This document shows, in pieces, positions 24,047 through 32,890 of a stretch of DNA of 64,000 nt (its first letter is position 1; the number at the start of each line of letters is the position of its first letter). The position numbers and the translations under genes are program-made. The stretch comes from Sphingomonas hengshuiensis (GTDB lineage: Bacteria; Pseudomonadota; Alphaproteobacteria; Sphingomonadales; Sphingomonadaceae), in contig QFNF01000003.1 in NCBI GenBank assembly GCA_003240755.1, positions 71,741 through 135,740 on the forward strand, read 5' to 3'. Below the pieces are notes generated by a model. The model was given only the letters and a program-made list of their open reading frames with translations, made no database searches and was not told the origin of the DNA.

Positions 24047-24421
24047 GCGCCTGTTTGAAAAAATGCGGGAAGCAGGCCGGGACTGCGCAATGCGTGCGCG
24101 GCGCATTTCCGAATGCCCTGCGAAATCTTCCCTGCACAAACATGCGCCGGCATCTGGCCCGGCCGATACCGGACACAACGGATATCCGGACTGTCATCGA
24201 CGCGCCGATCCTGACAACGAGCACTGTCGGGGTCGGTGCGATCCGTTCAGCCAATGGTCGATCTTATTCGCCATTCCATATCATGGCGATGCCCCGGATC
24301 ACCGCATCTGTGCATCCACCGGGGCAACCACCCTCTCGCCAAGCGCGTTGAAATTATATAACAAGGGTTTGTAACGAGTCTGCGCGCCCGGCGACGGGCA
24401 GAGCAGCGACATGGAGAGTGC
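24047..24421. other. 375-base intergenic region upstream of the branched-chain dehydrogenase genes
   Basis: No convincing gene is seen on either strand. A weak GCCTG/CAGGC stem at 24049-24078 may end the peptidase transcript. An AT-rich patch TTGAAATTATATAAC at 24348-24362 contains a possible -10 (TATAAC) for the E1 alpha gene, but no good -35 lies 16-18 bases before it. GGAGAGTGC precedes the ATG at 24422. The rest looks non-coding. Confidence 0.5.
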
Positions 24422-25714
24422 ATGACCGGCGACAGCCGCACGAATATGCCGCGCCTAGCGCTGCATGTGCCCGAACCCAAATTCCGTCCCGGCGATGCGG
24501 TGGACTTCACCGACGTCGCCGTGCCGCCGGCGGGCGCGCAGCCCCGGCCCGACACCACCGCCGCGCCCGACAGCTTTCACGACCTGTCCTATACGCTGGT
24601 GCGTGTCCTCGACGAACAGGGGCAGGCGGTCGGCCCGTGGAACCCGCGGCTCGACCCCGAAACGCTGCGGCAGATGTTGCGACATATGGCGATGGTCCGC
24701 GCGTTCGACGAACGCATGTTCCGCGCGCAGCGACAGGGCAAGACCAGCTTCTACATGAAATGCACCGGCGAGGAGGCGATCGCGGTGGCCGGCACCATGG
24801 CGCTCGACCGCGACGACATGACCTTTCCCAGCTACCGCCAGCAGGGCATCCTGATCGCACGCGACTACCCGATCGTCGAGATGATGAACCAGATCTACTC
24901 GAACCGGGGCGACAAGCTGCAGGGCAAGCAGTTGCCGATCATGTATTCGTCGAAGGATTTCGGCTTCTTTTCGATCTCGGGCAACCTGACCACGCAATAT
25001 CCCCAGGCGGTCGGCTGGGCGATGGCATCGGCGTCGAGGGGCGATACGCGGATCGCGGCGACATGGTGCGGGGAGGGGAGCACGGCCGAGGGCGACTTCC
25101 ATTCGGCGCTGACCTTCGCCACTGTCTATCGTGCACCGGTGATCTTCAACGTCGTCAACAACCAATGGGCGATCAGCAGCTTTTCGGGCTTTGCCGGGGC
25201 GGAGGCGACGACCTTCGCCGCGCGGGCGATCGGCTATGGCATCGCCGGGTTGCGGGTCGACGGCAACGACGCGCTGGCGGTCTATGCCGCGACCGCCTGG
25301 GCGGCGGAGCGGGCGCGGACCAATCAGGGACCGACGCTGATCGAGCATTTCACCTATCGCGCCGAGGGCCATTCGACGTCGGACGATCCGTCGCAATATC
25401 GCTCGGCGGGCGAACCGACCGCATGGCCTCTGGGCGATCCGGTCGCGCGGTTGAAGGGGCACCTGGTCGCGATCGGCGAGTGGGACGACGAACGCCACGC
25501 GGCGATGGACCGCGAAGTCGCCGAACAGGTCCGTGCCGCGCAGAAGACGGCGGAGGCCAACGGGATTCTCGGCCACGGGCTGCACCAACCGCTCGATACG
25601 CTGTTCGACGGCGTGTTCGAGGAGATGCCGTGGCACCTGCGCGAACAGCAGGCGCAGATGGTAGCCGAGGAGGAAGCCTCCGGCCGGCCGTGGGCACGCA
25701 AGGAGGGCCACTGA
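24422..25714 (+). CDS. bkdA1: Branched-chain 2-oxoacid dehydrogenase E1 component, alpha subunit
   Basis: 430 residues. The thiamine-diphosphate site is GEGSTAEGDFHSALTFATVY near residue 218, ending in VVNNQWAIS. The phosphorylation-loop region YRAEGHSTSDDPSQYR near residue 315 is that of the BCKDH alpha family. Long N-terminal residues 1-80 and the MYSSKDFGFFSISGNLTTQYPQ stretch distinguish it from pyruvate dehydrogenase E1 alpha. With the beta subunit it decarboxylates the 2-oxoacids of valine, leucine and isoleucine and reductively acylates E2. One base separates its stop from the beta-subunit ATG. No adjacent bkdR/Lrp-type regulator and no E3 gene are in the window. Confidence 0.93.
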   Translation: MTGDSRTNMPRLALHVPEPKFRPGDAVDFTDVAVPPAGAQPRPDTTAAPDSFHDLSYTLVRVLDEQGQAVGPWNPRLDPETLRQMLRHMAMVRAFDERMFRAQRQGKTSFYMKCTGEEAIAVAGTMALDRDDMTFPSYRQQGILIARDYPIVEMMNQIYSNRGDKLQGKQLPIMYSSKDFGFFSISGNLTTQYPQAVGWAMASASRGDTRIAATWCGEGSTAEGDFHSALTFATVYRAPVIFNVVNNQWAISSFSGFAGAEATTFAARAIGYGIAGLRVDGNDALAVYAATAWAAERARTNQGPTLIEHFTYRAEGHSTSDDPSQYRSAGEPTAWPLGDPVARLKGHLVAIGEWDDERHAAMDREVAEQVRAAQKTAEANGILGHGLHQPLDTLFDGVFEEMPWHLREQQAQMVAEEEASGRPWARKEGH

Positions 25715-25715
25715 C

Positions 25716-26729
25716 ATGGCGCGGATGAACATGATCCAGGCGATCAATTCCGCGATGGACGTGGTGATGGATCGCGACCCGAGCGTGATCGTGATGGGCG
25801 AGGATGTCGGCTATTTCGGCGGCGTGTTCCGCGCCACCGCCGGGCTCCAGTCCAAATACGGCAAGACGCGCGTATTCGACACGCCGATCACCGAATGCGG
25901 CATCATCGGGGTTTCGGTCGGCATGGCTGCCTATGGCCTGCGTCCGGTGCCGGAAATCCAGTTCGCCGACTATATCTATCCCGCGCTCGACCAGTTGGTC
26001 AGCGAGGCGGCACGGCTGCGCTATCGCTCGGCCGGCGACTTCACCGCGCCGATCACCGTGCGTTCGCCCTTTGGCGGCGGCATCTTCGGTGGGCAGACGC
26101 ACAGCCAGTCGCCCGAAGGCATCTTCACCCATGTTTCGGGTATCAAGACCGTGATCCCGTCGACGCCGTACGACGCCAAGGGGCTGCTGATCGCGGCGAT
26201 CGAGGACAATGACCCGGTCCTCTTCTTCGAACCCAAGCGCATCTATAACGGCCCGTTCGACGGCAACTGGGACAAACCGGCGCAGAACTGGTCGAAGCAT
26301 CCCGGCGGGGAAGTGCCCGAGGACTATTATCGCATCGAACTGGGCAAGGCGAAGGTCGTGCGTGCAGGCGCGGACCTGACCATCCTCGCCTATGGCACGA
26401 TGGTCCATGTCGCGCAGGCAACGGTGGAAGCTGCCGGGGTCGATGCCGAAATCCTCGACCTGCGCACGCTGGTCCCGCTCGACATCGATGCGATCGAGGC
26501 GTCGGTGAAGAAGACCGGCCGCTGCATGATCGTACATGAAGCGACGCGGACGGGCGGCTTCGGCGCCGAATTGTCGGCACTGGTACAGGAACGCTGCTTC
26601 CACCATCTCGAAGCGCCGATCGAGCGCGTGACCGGCTTCGACACGCCGTATCCGCACAGCCTCGAATGGGCGTATTTCCCGGGGCCGGTCCGTATCGGAC
26701 AGGCGCTCAAGAAGATCATGCAGGACTGA
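25716..26729 (+). CDS. bkdA2: Branched-chain 2-oxoacid dehydrogenase E1 component, beta subunit
   Basis: 337 residues, typical. It begins MNMIQAINSAMDVVMDRDP, then VIVMGEDVGYFGGVFRAT (with the conserved glutamate that assists thiamine-diphosphate), FDTPITECGIIGVSVGMAA, and RSPFGGGIFGGQTHSQSPE. The C-terminal domain with LDLRTLVPLD and HEATRTGGFGAEL completes the transketolase-like fold. It forms an alpha2-beta2 heterotetramer with the upstream product. It is followed six bases later by the E2 gene, so the three genes are one operon. The call is firm. Confidence 0.94.
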   Translation: MARMNMIQAINSAMDVVMDRDPSVIVMGEDVGYFGGVFRATAGLQSKYGKTRVFDTPITECGIIGVSVGMAAYGLRPVPEIQFADYIYPALDQLVSEAARLRYRSAGDFTAPITVRSPFGGGIFGGQTHSQSPEGIFTHVSGIKTVIPSTPYDAKGLLIAAIEDNDPVLFFEPKRIYNGPFDGNWDKPAQNWSKHPGGEVPEDYYRIELGKAKVVRAGADLTILAYGTMVHVAQATVEAAGVDAEILDLRTLVPLDIDAIEASVKKTGRCMIVHEATRTGGFGAELSALVQERCFHHLEAPIERVTGFDTPYPHSLEWAYFPGPVRIGQALKKIMQD

Positions 26730-26734
26730 CCGCC

Positions 26735-28084
26735 ATGGCACGTTTCTCTTTCCGCCTGCCCGATATCGGCGAAGGCATCTCCGAGGCCGAGATCGTCGCA
26801 TGGCATGTGGCCGTCGGCGACCGCGTCGAGGAAGATGGCCGCCTCGCCGACATGATGACCGACAAGGCGACGGTCGAAATGGAGAGCCCTGTCGCGGGCA
26901 CCGTGGTCGAACTGGCGGGCGAGCCGGGCGATCAGGTCGCGATCGGCGCAACCCTGGTCGTAATCGAGACCGAGGGCGAAGTCGTGCAACCGGCCGAGCC
27001 GGAGCGGGTCGAGGCGGAAAATCCGGGGGTTGAGGAGGTCGCAACTTCGCCAGTAGCGGAACGGCAAGATCCTCCCCGGGCCGGGGAGGGGGACCAGCCG
27101 CAGGCTGGTGGAGGGGGAGCGCCGCTGGACGCAACGCCCGCCGATGTTCCGCAGGAGGCCGCCCCCCTCCACCGTCCTGCGGACGGTTCCCTTCCCCGTG
27201 CCGGGGAGGATCGGGTGTTGGCATCTCCGGCCGTTCGCCAACGTGCCAAGGACCTGGGCATCGACCTGTCCGCCGTCCATCACGACGGCCCGCACATCCG
27301 GCACGGCGACCTCGACGCCTATCTCCGCTACGGCAGCGCGCAGGGCTATCGCGCCCCGCATGCATCGCGAGCCCGCCCGGACGAAACCGTCAAGGTCATC
27401 GGGATGCGCCGCCGCATCGCCGAGAACATGGCGGCGGCCAAGCGCCACATCCCGCACTTCACCTATGTCGAGGAAATCGACGTCACCGCGCTGGAGGCGA
27501 TGCGTGCCGACCTGAATGCGGCGCGGGGTGAGCGGCCGAAGCTGACGATGCTCCCGCTGCTGATCGTCGCGATCTGCCGCACGCTGCCCGACTTCCCGAT
27601 GCTCAACGCCCGCTATGACGATGACGCCGGGGTCGTCACCCGTTTCGGTCGCGTGCATCTGGGGATGGCAGCACAGACCGAAGCCGGGTTGATGGTCCCG
27701 GTGATCCGCGATGCGCAGGACATGAACCCGTGGCAGCTCGCCGCCGAGATCGTCCGGCTGGCCGACGCCGCGCGCACGGGCAAGGCGAAGTCGGAGGAAC
27801 TGTCGGGCGGGACGATCACCGTCACCTCGCTGGGCCCGCTGGGCGGGATCGCCACCACGCCGGTCATCAACCGGCCCGAAGTCGCGATCATCGGCCCGAA
27901 CCGCATCGTCGAGCGTCCGGTGTTCCGCGCGCGCGCGGACGGCGGCGAGGAGATCGTCAAGGCCAAGCTGATGAACCTGTCGATCAGTTGCGACCACCGC
28001 GTCGTCGATGGTCATGACGCCGCCAGCTATGTTCAGGCGTTGAAGCGGCTGATCGAAACGCCGGTGCTGCTGTTCGCCGACTGA
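26735..28084 (+). CDS. bkdB: Branched-chain dehydrogenase E2 (dihydrolipoamide acyltransferase) with repeat-derived linker
   Basis: 449 residues from the ATG at 26735. The lipoyl domain (about 1-80) has the lipoylated lysine K44 in MMTDKATVEMESP. The peripheral subunit-binding domain is at about 161-197 (LASPAVRQRAKDLGIDLS). The catalytic domain (about 215-449) ends with H421-R-V-V-D425-G, the acyltransferase active site. E2 forms the core of the complex and transfers the branched acyl group to CoA. The odd part is residues 112-159: this linker is encoded by a copy of the genome's dispersed palindromic element (27068-27212), in frame, giving a Gly/Pro/Ala-rich stretch. The E2 should still function because linkers tolerate length change. 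Confidence 0.93.
   Translation: MARFSFRLPDIGEGISEAEIVAWHVAVGDRVEEDGRLADMMTDKATVEMESPVAGTVVELAGEPGDQVAIGATLVVIETEGEVVQPAEPERVEAENPGVEEVATSPVAERQDPPRAGEGDQPQAGGGGAPLDATPADVPQEAAPLHRPADGSLPRAGEDRVLASPAVRQRAKDLGIDLSAVHHDGPHIRHGDLDAYLRYGSAQGYRAPHASRARPDETVKVIGMRRRIAENMAAAKRHIPHFTYVEEIDVTALEAMRADLNAARGERPKLTMLPLLIVAICRTLPDFPMLNARYDDDAGVVTRFGRVHLGMAAQTEAGLMVPVIRDAQDMNPWQLAAEIVRLADAARTGKAKSEELSGGTITVTSLGPLGGIATTPVINRPEVAIIGPNRIVERPVFRARADGGEEIVKAKLMNLSISCDHRVVDGHDAASYVQALKRLIETPVLLFAD
27068..27212. repeat. Dispersed palindromic element inside the bkdB reading frame
   Basis: The ends are GATCCTCCCC (27068-27077) and GGGGAGGATC (27203-27212), a perfect inverted match. Inside, GGGGGACCAGCCGCAGGCTG then GTGGAGGGGG on the left mirrors CCCCCCTCCACC and CCTGCGGACGG on the right. 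The same organisation, with the same blocks in the same order, is at 37406-37552 and 42205-42337. Here all 145 bases are translated without a stop. Because 145 is not a multiple of three, small length changes or a target duplication must have kept the frame. Confidence 0.85.
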
Positions 28085-28145
28085 CCCGCCGGTCAGCATC
28101 GGTACAGCCTTCCGGCGGCAGGAACGCATGTCGGGAGGCTGCAGG

Positions 28146-28862
28146 ATGATGCGACGGACGATGATCGGGTTGATGACGGCGATGGGCGTGGCGTCGATGG
28201 CGTCGGCGCAGGCGCCGCGCGCATCGGCGGATTATGATTTCGCCTATCGCTATCCGGTGCAGGCGGCACGGATCGCCCCGCTAAAGGCTTGGCTGGATGC
28301 GGACAAGGCGCGACTGCGCGCCAAGACCGCCGCCGATGCCGCCGCGTTTCGCCGCGAGACGAAACGCGACGGAACGCCCTTCCGCAAATACGACGCTTCG
28401 AAGGAATGGAAGGTCGTGGCGGATACGTCGCGTTTTTTGAGTTTGTCCGTCAACTTCCATGCCTATTCGGGCGGTGCGCATGGCTCGACCGGATCGGGCG
28501 GACTGTTGTGGGACAGGCGCGTGGGCAGGCGGCTCGATCCGAAGGCGGTGTTCGTGTCCGTCGCGGCACTGCAGGCGGCAGTGACCAAACCATGGTGCGA
28601 CTGGTTGCAGCGGGAGCGGGTCTGGCGGCTGGGTTCGGCCAGCACGACGGACGACATCTTCGGCAAATGTCCGGGCGTCAAGGAACTGACCGTGTTGCTG
28701 GGATCGTCGAACGGACGCGCATTCGATCGTATCGGACTGATCGCCGACCAGTATGTCGCGGGATCCTATGCCGAAGGCCAGTATGAGGCGACGCTGCCGG
28801 TAACGCCGGCGGTCCTTCGCGCCGTGAAACCGGCGTATCGCGCGGCATTTAAGGTGCGATAG
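28146..28862 (+). CDS. Exported DUF3298/DUF4163 (RsiV-like) protein
   Basis: 238 residues from the ATG at 28146, which has GGAGG-type bases just upstream; an in-frame ATG six codons earlier is possible. A signal peptide runs to about ASAQA. The body has SADYDFAYRYP, then WKVVADTSRFLSLSVNFHAY, SGGAHGSTGSGGLLWD and LDPKAVFVS. The GGAHG segment and surrounding order are those of DUF4163/DUF3298 proteins, to which the anti-sigma factor RsiV extracytoplasmic domain belongs. No sigma factor is nearby and there is no membrane anchor, so an anti-sigma role is not implied. It is convergent with the DUF885 gene. Confidence 0.8.
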   Translation: MMRRTMIGLMTAMGVASMASAQAPRASADYDFAYRYPVQAARIAPLKAWLDADKARLRAKTAADAAAFRRETKRDGTPFRKYDASKEWKVVADTSRFLSLSVNFHAYSGGAHGSTGSGGLLWDRRVGRRLDPKAVFVSVAALQAAVTKPWCDWLQRERVWRLGSASTTDDIFGKCPGVKELTVLLGSSNGRAFDRIGLIADQYVAGSYAEGQYEATLPVTPAVLRAVKPAYRAAFKVR

Positions 28863-28890
28863 GCCGGGAGTCCCGGCCGGCCGCAATCGT

Positions 28891-28912
28891 CACCCCGGTC
28901 GGGGCCGGGGTG
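28891..28912. terminator. Bidirectional hairpin between convergent genes
   Basis: CACCCCGG (28891-28898) pairs perfectly with CCGGGGTG (28905-28912) around a six-base loop. It lies 28 bases after the DUF3298 stop and 38 bases before the DUF885 stop on the other strand. No T-run is present on either side, so termination strength is uncertain, but the position fits. Confidence 0.55.
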
Positions 28913-28950
28913 GCGTCATGCAGTCGAACGACGACGGAACGCCGCTGCCC

Positions 28951-30720
28951 TCAAGCGATCGCCTCGCCAAACATCAGCGCGCGGACGAACCGCACCGGCG
29001 GCGATCCGTGCGAAATCGCGGCATTGTTGTACCGCATCAGGTCGAACCTGCCGCCTGCGCGCCGCTCGGCCTCACGGCGCATGTCCATATGCTCGCTATA
29101 GCCGACGAAATAGCTGAGCAGTTGCGTGGACCCCAGCCGTGCGCGGGTCCATTTGCCAGCGGCCTCGCGCTCCTGCTGGAACGCGCCTTCGGTCATCAGC
29201 TTCATCGCCTGTGCCTCGGTCAGCCCTTCGGTATGGATGCCGATGTCGAGGAGGGTGTTGGTGATCGAGCGCATGCGCATCTTCAACACGGTCAGCTTGA
29301 ACAGGGGGTCGCCGTCGAGATAGTCGGCGTCCGCCATCAGCCGTTCGGCATAGACCGCCCAGCCTTCGACAAATGGTCCCGACGACAGCACGGCGCGCAG
29401 CACCGACCTGTTTTCATTGCTGTGCGCGATCTGGAGATAATGGCCCGGCATCGCTTCGTGGATCGACAGGTCGTGGATCATATAGTCGTTATATTCGCGC
29501 AGGAACGAGGTCGTCTGCGCCTCGGTCCAGTCCGCCGGGATCGGCGACACCGCGTAGAAGGTGCCGAGATGCTTTTCGAGCGGGCCCGGGCTGTCGCAAT
29601 AGGCGACGGCGACGCCCTGCTGGAACTTCGGCATCTCGATGATCTGGACGGGGGTGGTCGGTACCCGCACCAGTCGCTTTTCGCGGACAAAGGCGGTCGC
29701 GGTTTCCAGCGTGGAGCGCGCCTTGGCCATCACCTGCGACCGGGTCGGGCGACGGGCATAGCTCATTTCGAGCGCTGCCTCGATCGCGCGTTGCTGTTGT
29801 GCCGGGGTGGGCCTCGCCGGCGTCGGCACCGCGCCGGGCCGGCCGCGCAGGACCAGCCGCGCAAGCTGGTACATCTCGGTCCGGGTGTCGGCCGCGGCGC
29901 GGACCGCGCGTGCCTTGATCTCGGCACGCGACAGCGGCGAGAGGAGCGCGAACTTCACCTTCTGGTCATAGAGTTCGGCGCCCAGGCGGAAATCGCCGCT
30001 GGCGGCCGGAACCAGCACCGTGTCGAGCCAGCGCTGCTGTTCGGCGGTCGCGTCGCGCAGCGTCGCCACCGCCCGGTCGAACCGGGTGCGGTCGCCGCGC
30101 GACAGCGTACCCTTGTGGGGGGCGAGCATCGTGTCGACGATCTGGAGGATGCCGGCATTCTGTTTGGCGACGGTGGTCGCATAGATGGCGGGGACGCGCG
30201 CCGGAACGATGCTCTCGCGCATCTGCGCGAACATCGCCGGCACCGCCTCCATCCGCCTCGTCGCCGATCGCAGCCGCTGCGGCCACGGCGCGAAGTCGCG
30301 CGCCGCCAGCGCATAGAGTCCGCCGGAGATCGTCGCTGCCGCCCCCTGCGGGTCCCACGCGAACGGTTGCAGGACCTCGAGCGTCCAAAGCTGATAGCGA
30401 AGTTCGTTGTCGAGCAGCGCGGCATCGACCTGATCGTCGCGCGACAGCGTGGTGCGCGGGATCGCGGACAGTTCGGCAAGCGTCGCGCGCAGGAATTCGG
30501 CGTCGCGCGCGCGCCCGGCGGCCGACAGATCCTCGACCCGGTCGTCATGGGCGTGATTGCCGAGCGCGGTGGCATAGCCCGGATGCAGCCGCGCCATGCC
30601 GTCGAGATAGCGTTTCGACAGCCGCGCGAAGTCGCCCGCCGGTCCGCTCTGCGCGAGCGCCGGAAAACTGCCGGCGAGCGGCGCGAGCGCCATCAGCGCG
30701 ACGAAATGGCGACGGTACAT
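28951..30720 (-). CDS. DUF885 family exported putative metallopeptidase
   Basis: 589 residues. The signal peptide ends near SFPALAQS. The zinc-peptidase-like motif HEAMPGHYLQ is at residue 421 (H421, E422, H426), and the downstream EGWAVYAERL near residue 450 supplies a conserved glutamate; both are diagnostic of DUF885, a large family with gluzincin-like architecture. Proteins with this domain are often annotated as periplasmic peptidases but few have known substrates. A separate transcript, convergent with the DUF3298 gene. The following gene on the same strand (type 5 uracil-DNA glycosylase) is upstream of it by 62 bases and may share a promoter. Confidence 0.9.
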   Translation of the reverse strand: MYRRHFVALMALAPLAGSFPALAQSGPAGDFARLSKRYLDGMARLHPGYATALGNHAHDDRVEDLSAAGRARDAEFLRATLAELSAIPRTTLSRDDQVDAALLDNELRYQLWTLEVLQPFAWDPQGAAATISGGLYALAARDFAPWPQRLRSATRRMEAVPAMFAQMRESIVPARVPAIYATTVAKQNAGILQIVDTMLAPHKGTLSRGDRTRFDRAVATLRDATAEQQRWLDTVLVPAASGDFRLGAELYDQKVKFALLSPLSRAEIKARAVRAAADTRTEMYQLARLVLRGRPGAVPTPARPTPAQQQRAIEAALEMSYARRPTRSQVMAKARSTLETATAFVREKRLVRVPTTPVQIIEMPKFQQGVAVAYCDSPGPLEKHLGTFYAVSPIPADWTEAQTTSFLREYNDYMIHDLSIHEAMPGHYLQIAHSNENRSVLRAVLSSGPFVEGWAVYAERLMADADYLDGDPLFKLTVLKMRMRSITNTLLDIGIHTEGLTEAQAMKLMTEGAFQQEREAAGKWTRARLGSTQLLSYFVGYSEHMDMRREAERRAGGRFDLMRYNNAAISHGSPPVRFVRALMFGEAIA

Positions 30721-30782
30721 CGATATCCCCCTGAAATCCCGACGTCCACGCTATCGCGCGACCCGCGCCGGACAAAGGGGAA

Positions 30783-31448
30783 TCAGCGGCCGCCCCGCAG
30801 TTCGATCGCGCGGGCAAAGACGGCGGCGAACATCTCCGGCGTCAACCGCCCGGTATTCTGGTTGTAGCGCGAGCAATGATAGCTATCGAGCAGCACCTGC
30901 CCGCCCGGCATGACGTGTTCGGCGAGATGGGCGAACCGGGCCTTGGGCAGCCGCCCGCCCAGCACCTTCACCGCCGACTGGTGCGCGATCGCGCCCAGCG
31001 CGACGACGACGCGCAGCGACGGCATCGCCGCCAGATCGGCATCGAGGAACGGGCGGCAGGTGCGGATTTCCTCGGGCGTCGGCTTGTTCTCCGGCGGCAG
31101 GCAGCGCACCGCGTTGACGATGGCGATCCCGCTCGGCACCGGCGCATCGTCGACCTTTCCGCTATAGCTGCCCCCGGCCAGCCCGGCGGCGATCAGCGTG
31201 TCCCAGAATAGCGGCCCCGACCGGTCGCCGGTGAACGGCCGGCCGGTGCGGTTGGCCCCTTGCAGCCCCGGCGCCAGCCCGACGATCGCCAGCCATGGAT
31301 CGGCATCGGCGAGCGGCGCGACCGGCGCATTCCACCAGCCGGGATGCTCGCCGCGCAGGTGTTCGCGCAGGGACACGAGGCGCGGGCAGCGCGGACAGTC
31401 GCGCGGCGGTTCGGCGGCGGGGGCGGCGTCGAGGGTGGCGGTTTCCAT
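30783..31448 (-). CDS. udgB: Type 5 uracil-DNA glycosylase (UdgB)
   Basis: 221 residues. Motif 1 is GLAPGLQGANRTGRPFTGDR near residue 57, and motif 3 is DSYHCSRYNQNTGRLTPEMF near residue 188; the long post-histidine segment is the mark of family 5 rather than family 4. Four cysteines (C18, C21, C116, C131) are placed to bind a [4Fe-4S] cluster. It excises uracil and other deaminated bases to start base-excision repair. The family 5 enzymes lack the aspartate or asparagine of motif A used by other uracil glycosylases. It is divergent from folK, with only 22 bases between starts. Confidence 0.92.
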   Translation of the reverse strand: METATLDAAPAAEPPRDCPRCPRLVSLREHLRGEHPGWWNAPVAPLADADPWLAIVGLAPGLQGANRTGRPFTGDRSGPLFWDTLIAAGLAGGSYSGKVDDAPVPSGIAIVNAVRCLPPENKPTPEEIRTCRPFLDADLAAMPSLRVVVALGAIAHQSAVKVLGGRLPKARFAHLAEHVMPGGQVLLDSYHCSRYNQNTGRLTPEMFAAVFARAIELRGGR

Positions 31449-31470
31449 CGCCAGCCGATAGGCGCAGGCG

Positions 31471-31947
31471 ATGACGAGCTCAACCTATGCGATCGCGATC
31501 GGCTCCAATCGGCGTGGGCGGCATGGTGGCCCGGTCGCGGAGGTCCGCGCCGCGATCGCCACGTTGGCGGGCGTACACGCGGTCGCGCCGATCATGGCCA
31601 GCGCACCGCTGGGGCCGTCGCTGCGGCGCTATGCCAATACGGTCGTACTGCTCGACAGCGACCTGTCACCGCTCGAGCTGCTGGCGCAGCTCAAGGCGAT
31701 CGAGCGCGGCTTCGGCCGGCGACGCGGGCGCCGCTGGGGATCGCGCGTGATCGACCTCGACATCGTATTGTGGTCGGGGGGCAGTTGGTACGGCCGTGGC
31801 CTGTGCGTCCCGCATGTCGCGTTCCGCGACCGCGATTTCGTGCTGCGACCCCTGTGCCGGATCGCGCCGGCATGGCGCGATCCGGTCGGCGGCCGGACGA
31901 TCCGCCAACTGCACCAACTGGTTGACCGCGCCCGTCCGCGTGACTAG
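31471..31947 (+). CDS. folK: 2-amino-4-hydroxy-6-hydroxymethyldihydropteridine pyrophosphokinase
   Basis: 158 residues. It starts with AIAIGSNRRG, the family N-terminus, and carries the pterin/ATP signature RRRGRRWGSRVIDLDIVLW near residue 83, including the two aspartates that bind magnesium. VPHVAFRDRDFVLRPL follows, as in HPPK enzymes. It transfers pyrophosphate from ATP to 6-hydroxymethyl-dihydropterin, the step before dihydropteroate synthase (folP at 43636). It is not beside other folate genes; its 3' neighbour is tRNA-Lys 15 bases on. The call is firm. Confidence 0.93.
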   Translation: MTSSTYAIAIGSNRRGRHGGPVAEVRAAIATLAGVHAVAPIMASAPLGPSLRRYANTVVLLDSDLSPLELLAQLKAIERGFGRRRGRRWGSRVIDLDIVLWSGGSWYGRGLCVPHVAFRDRDFVLRPLCRIAPAWRDPVGGRTIRQLHQLVDRARPRD

Positions 31948-31962
31948 GGGCGGGGGCTTCGT

Positions 31963-32038
<76 letters not shown>

Positions 32039-32131
32039 TTTCCGCACCGCCGGGATCCTTCCGAAGAAGCGTCGCCCGGCCGCCGCGGCATGCCGTTCGC
32101 ACCGTTCCGGCGGCAGGGGTATCCAAGCCAG

Positions 32132-32857
32132 ATGTCGCCCGCGTTCCGCCCCGAACCCCGCCCCCGCCACCGCCAGCCATGGAGGATCGTCGGCGTCGCC
32201 GCGATCGTCGGCGCGCTGTCGCTGCTGTTCGTGCTGGCCCGGCGGGTGGCGCGGGGCGACAGCTTTGCGCTGGACCAGCGGTTGCTGCTGGCGTTGCGCG
32301 GGATCGACGGCGCGCCGGTCGGATCGGAGCGGTTCACGTCGATGGTGCGCGACGTGACGGCGCTGGGCAGTACCACCGTGCTGACCATCGTCGTGGCGTT
32401 CGCCGCGCTGCTGCTCGCCAGCGCCGGACGGTGGCGGACCGGCGCACTGGTCGCGATCGCCTGCGCCGGCGGGAGCTGGGCCAACATGCTGTTCAAACAG
32501 GCGGTCGCGCGCACCAGGCCCGATCTGGTCCCGCATCTGATGGCGGAGACGTCGAACAGTTTCCCGAGCGGTCATGCCGCCAATTCCGCGATCGTGTACC
32601 TGACGCTGGCGACACTGGCATGGCCATTGCTGCGCCACCCGGCGGCACGCGGCTTCGCGGTCGCCGCCGCCGCGCTGCTGGTCGTCGCGATCGGGGTGAG
32701 CCGGGTCTATCTGGGCGTGCACTGGCCGAGCGACGTGCTGGCCGGATGGCTGTTCGGGGCGCTGTGGGCGCTCGGCTGGTGGCGGATCGAGCGCAGGGTG
32801 CTGGGCGAGCGCCGGGGCCGGCGGCGGTGTCCGGCGACGACGGGTTCGGCGGGATAG
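32132..32857 (+). CDS. PAP2-family membrane phosphatase
   Basis: 241 residues from the ATG at 32132; an in-frame ATG at 32090 would add 14 residues. It has several membrane segments and the three PAP2 motifs: KQAVARTRP near residue 126, SFPSGHAANSA near residue 143, and SRVYLGVHWPSDVLAGW near residue 189. These contain the conserved K-x6-RP, PSGH and SR-x5-H-x3-D signatures. Such enzymes dephosphorylate lipid phosphates such as phosphatidic acid, undecaprenyl-pyrophosphate or phosphatidylglycerophosphate; which one here is unclear. It is convergent with rnc. Confidence 0.9.
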   Translation: MSPAFRPEPRPRHRQPWRIVGVAAIVGALSLLFVLARRVARGDSFALDQRLLLALRGIDGAPVGSERFTSMVRDVTALGSTTVLTIVVAFAALLLASAGRWRTGALVAIACAGGSWANMLFKQAVARTRPDLVPHLMAETSNSFPSGHAANSAIVYLTLATLAWPLLRHPAARGFAVAAAALLVVAIGVSRVYLGVHWPSDVLAGWLFGALWALGWWRIERRVLGERRGRRRCPATTGSAG

Positions 32858-32890
32858 GCGGCACGGGCGGCACAGGCCGCGCCCGCGCCG

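Noticed and set aside
28128..28862. RsiV-type anti-sigma factor
   Set aside because: The domain matches but there is no membrane anchor and no sigma factor gene nearby.
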